From Chlorobiota bacterium (GTDB taxonomy: Bacteria > Bacteroidota > Bacteroidia > Bacteroidales > B39-G9), in contig DAOVJU010000022.1 of NCBI GenBank assembly GCA_030632095.1, positions 1 through 14,176 on the forward strand: DNA of 14,176 nucleotides, given 5' to 3'. Positions within the stretch are counted from its first letter, which is position 1; each line of letters begins with the position of its first letter. Below, in pieces: positions 14,021 through 14,176 of this stretch. Under the pieces are notes generated by a model that had not been told where the DNA came from, did no database searches, and saw nothing but the letters and a program-made list of their open reading frames with translations. The position numbers and the translations under genes were made by a program.

Positions 14021-14176
14021 ATTCATTAATTGGTGTTTCAATAGTTTCTTTTGTAACCTCCTTCTCTTCTTCCTTATAAGACACATCAATGTTTAAATAC
14101 CTTGATAAATACTTTCTGGAGTTTGACACCTAATTGATCTATCTGGCTCTACCACAACAAGATAACAAATTGCGGT

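Noticed and set aside
14013..14129. A minus-strand frame of 38 codons (GTG start, TAG stop) converging on the SiaC gene; a second frame, 14093-14176, runs in from the right edge.
   Set aside because: The two overlap in different frames, neither resembles a family I know, and in-frame stops lie just upstream of the first. One may be the end of a gene outside the window.

Overview
The window looks like a piece of chromosome from an anaerobic member of the Bacteroidota. The evidence is AT-rich DNA, starts without clear Shine-Dalgarno sequences, promoters of the Bacteroidota form (TTTG, about 19-21 bases, TAnnTTTG), and an oxygen-defence set typical of anaerobes: superoxide reductase, rubrerythrin, rubredoxin and ferritin, with no catalase or superoxide dismutase. 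I see no phage, insertion sequence, CRISPR array, tRNA or rRNA.

Left part, minus strand (1-7077). Transcription runs right to left from a consensus promoter at 7046-7077. The first block is a typical 2-Cys peroxiredoxin (AhpC), a Prx6-type peroxiredoxin, a one-iron superoxide reductase, ferritin and a dihydroorotate dehydrogenase-like flavoprotein, with gaps of 22-74 bases. After a 264-base gap holding a long inverted repeat come rubrerythrin and rubredoxin, 17 bases apart. After a gap with period-7 repeats come an Ogg2-type 8-oxoguanine DNA glycosylase, a small flavin split-barrel protein, and formate-tetrahydrofolate ligase, which is cut by the left edge. Together these genes can remove superoxide (superoxide reductase fed by rubredoxin), remove peroxide (rubrerythrin and two peroxiredoxins), store iron away from Fenton chemistry (ferritin) and repair oxidised guanine (Ogg2). 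The link between blocks is inferred from order and known functions.

Middle, minus strand (7188-10192). A secreted MORN-repeat protein, the tRNA-modifying GTPase MnmE and a cysteine-rich protein of unknown function lie close together. Downstream is a short relic of a HipA-type kinase toxin beside small palindromes.

Right part, plus strand (10383-14020). A divergent consensus promoter drives sucD (succinyl-CoA synthetase alpha subunit), which ends in a strong intrinsic terminator. Then come rarA (replication and recombination ATPase), kdsA (metal-dependent KDO-8-phosphate synthase, lipopolysaccharide core) and a SiaC-family phosphoprotein with its own candidate promoter. The last 156 bases hold no gene I can defend. 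No gene-free stretch exceeds 300 bases.

Most genes are ordinary core or anaerobe stress genes. The points that merit a second look are the dihydroorotate dehydrogenase-like protein lacking the catalytic cysteine inside the stress operon, the 15-base-arm inverted repeat upstream of rubrerythrin, the family of period-7 tracts between genes, the HipA relic and the cysteine cluster protein after mnmE. I did not find a clearly new multi-gene system.
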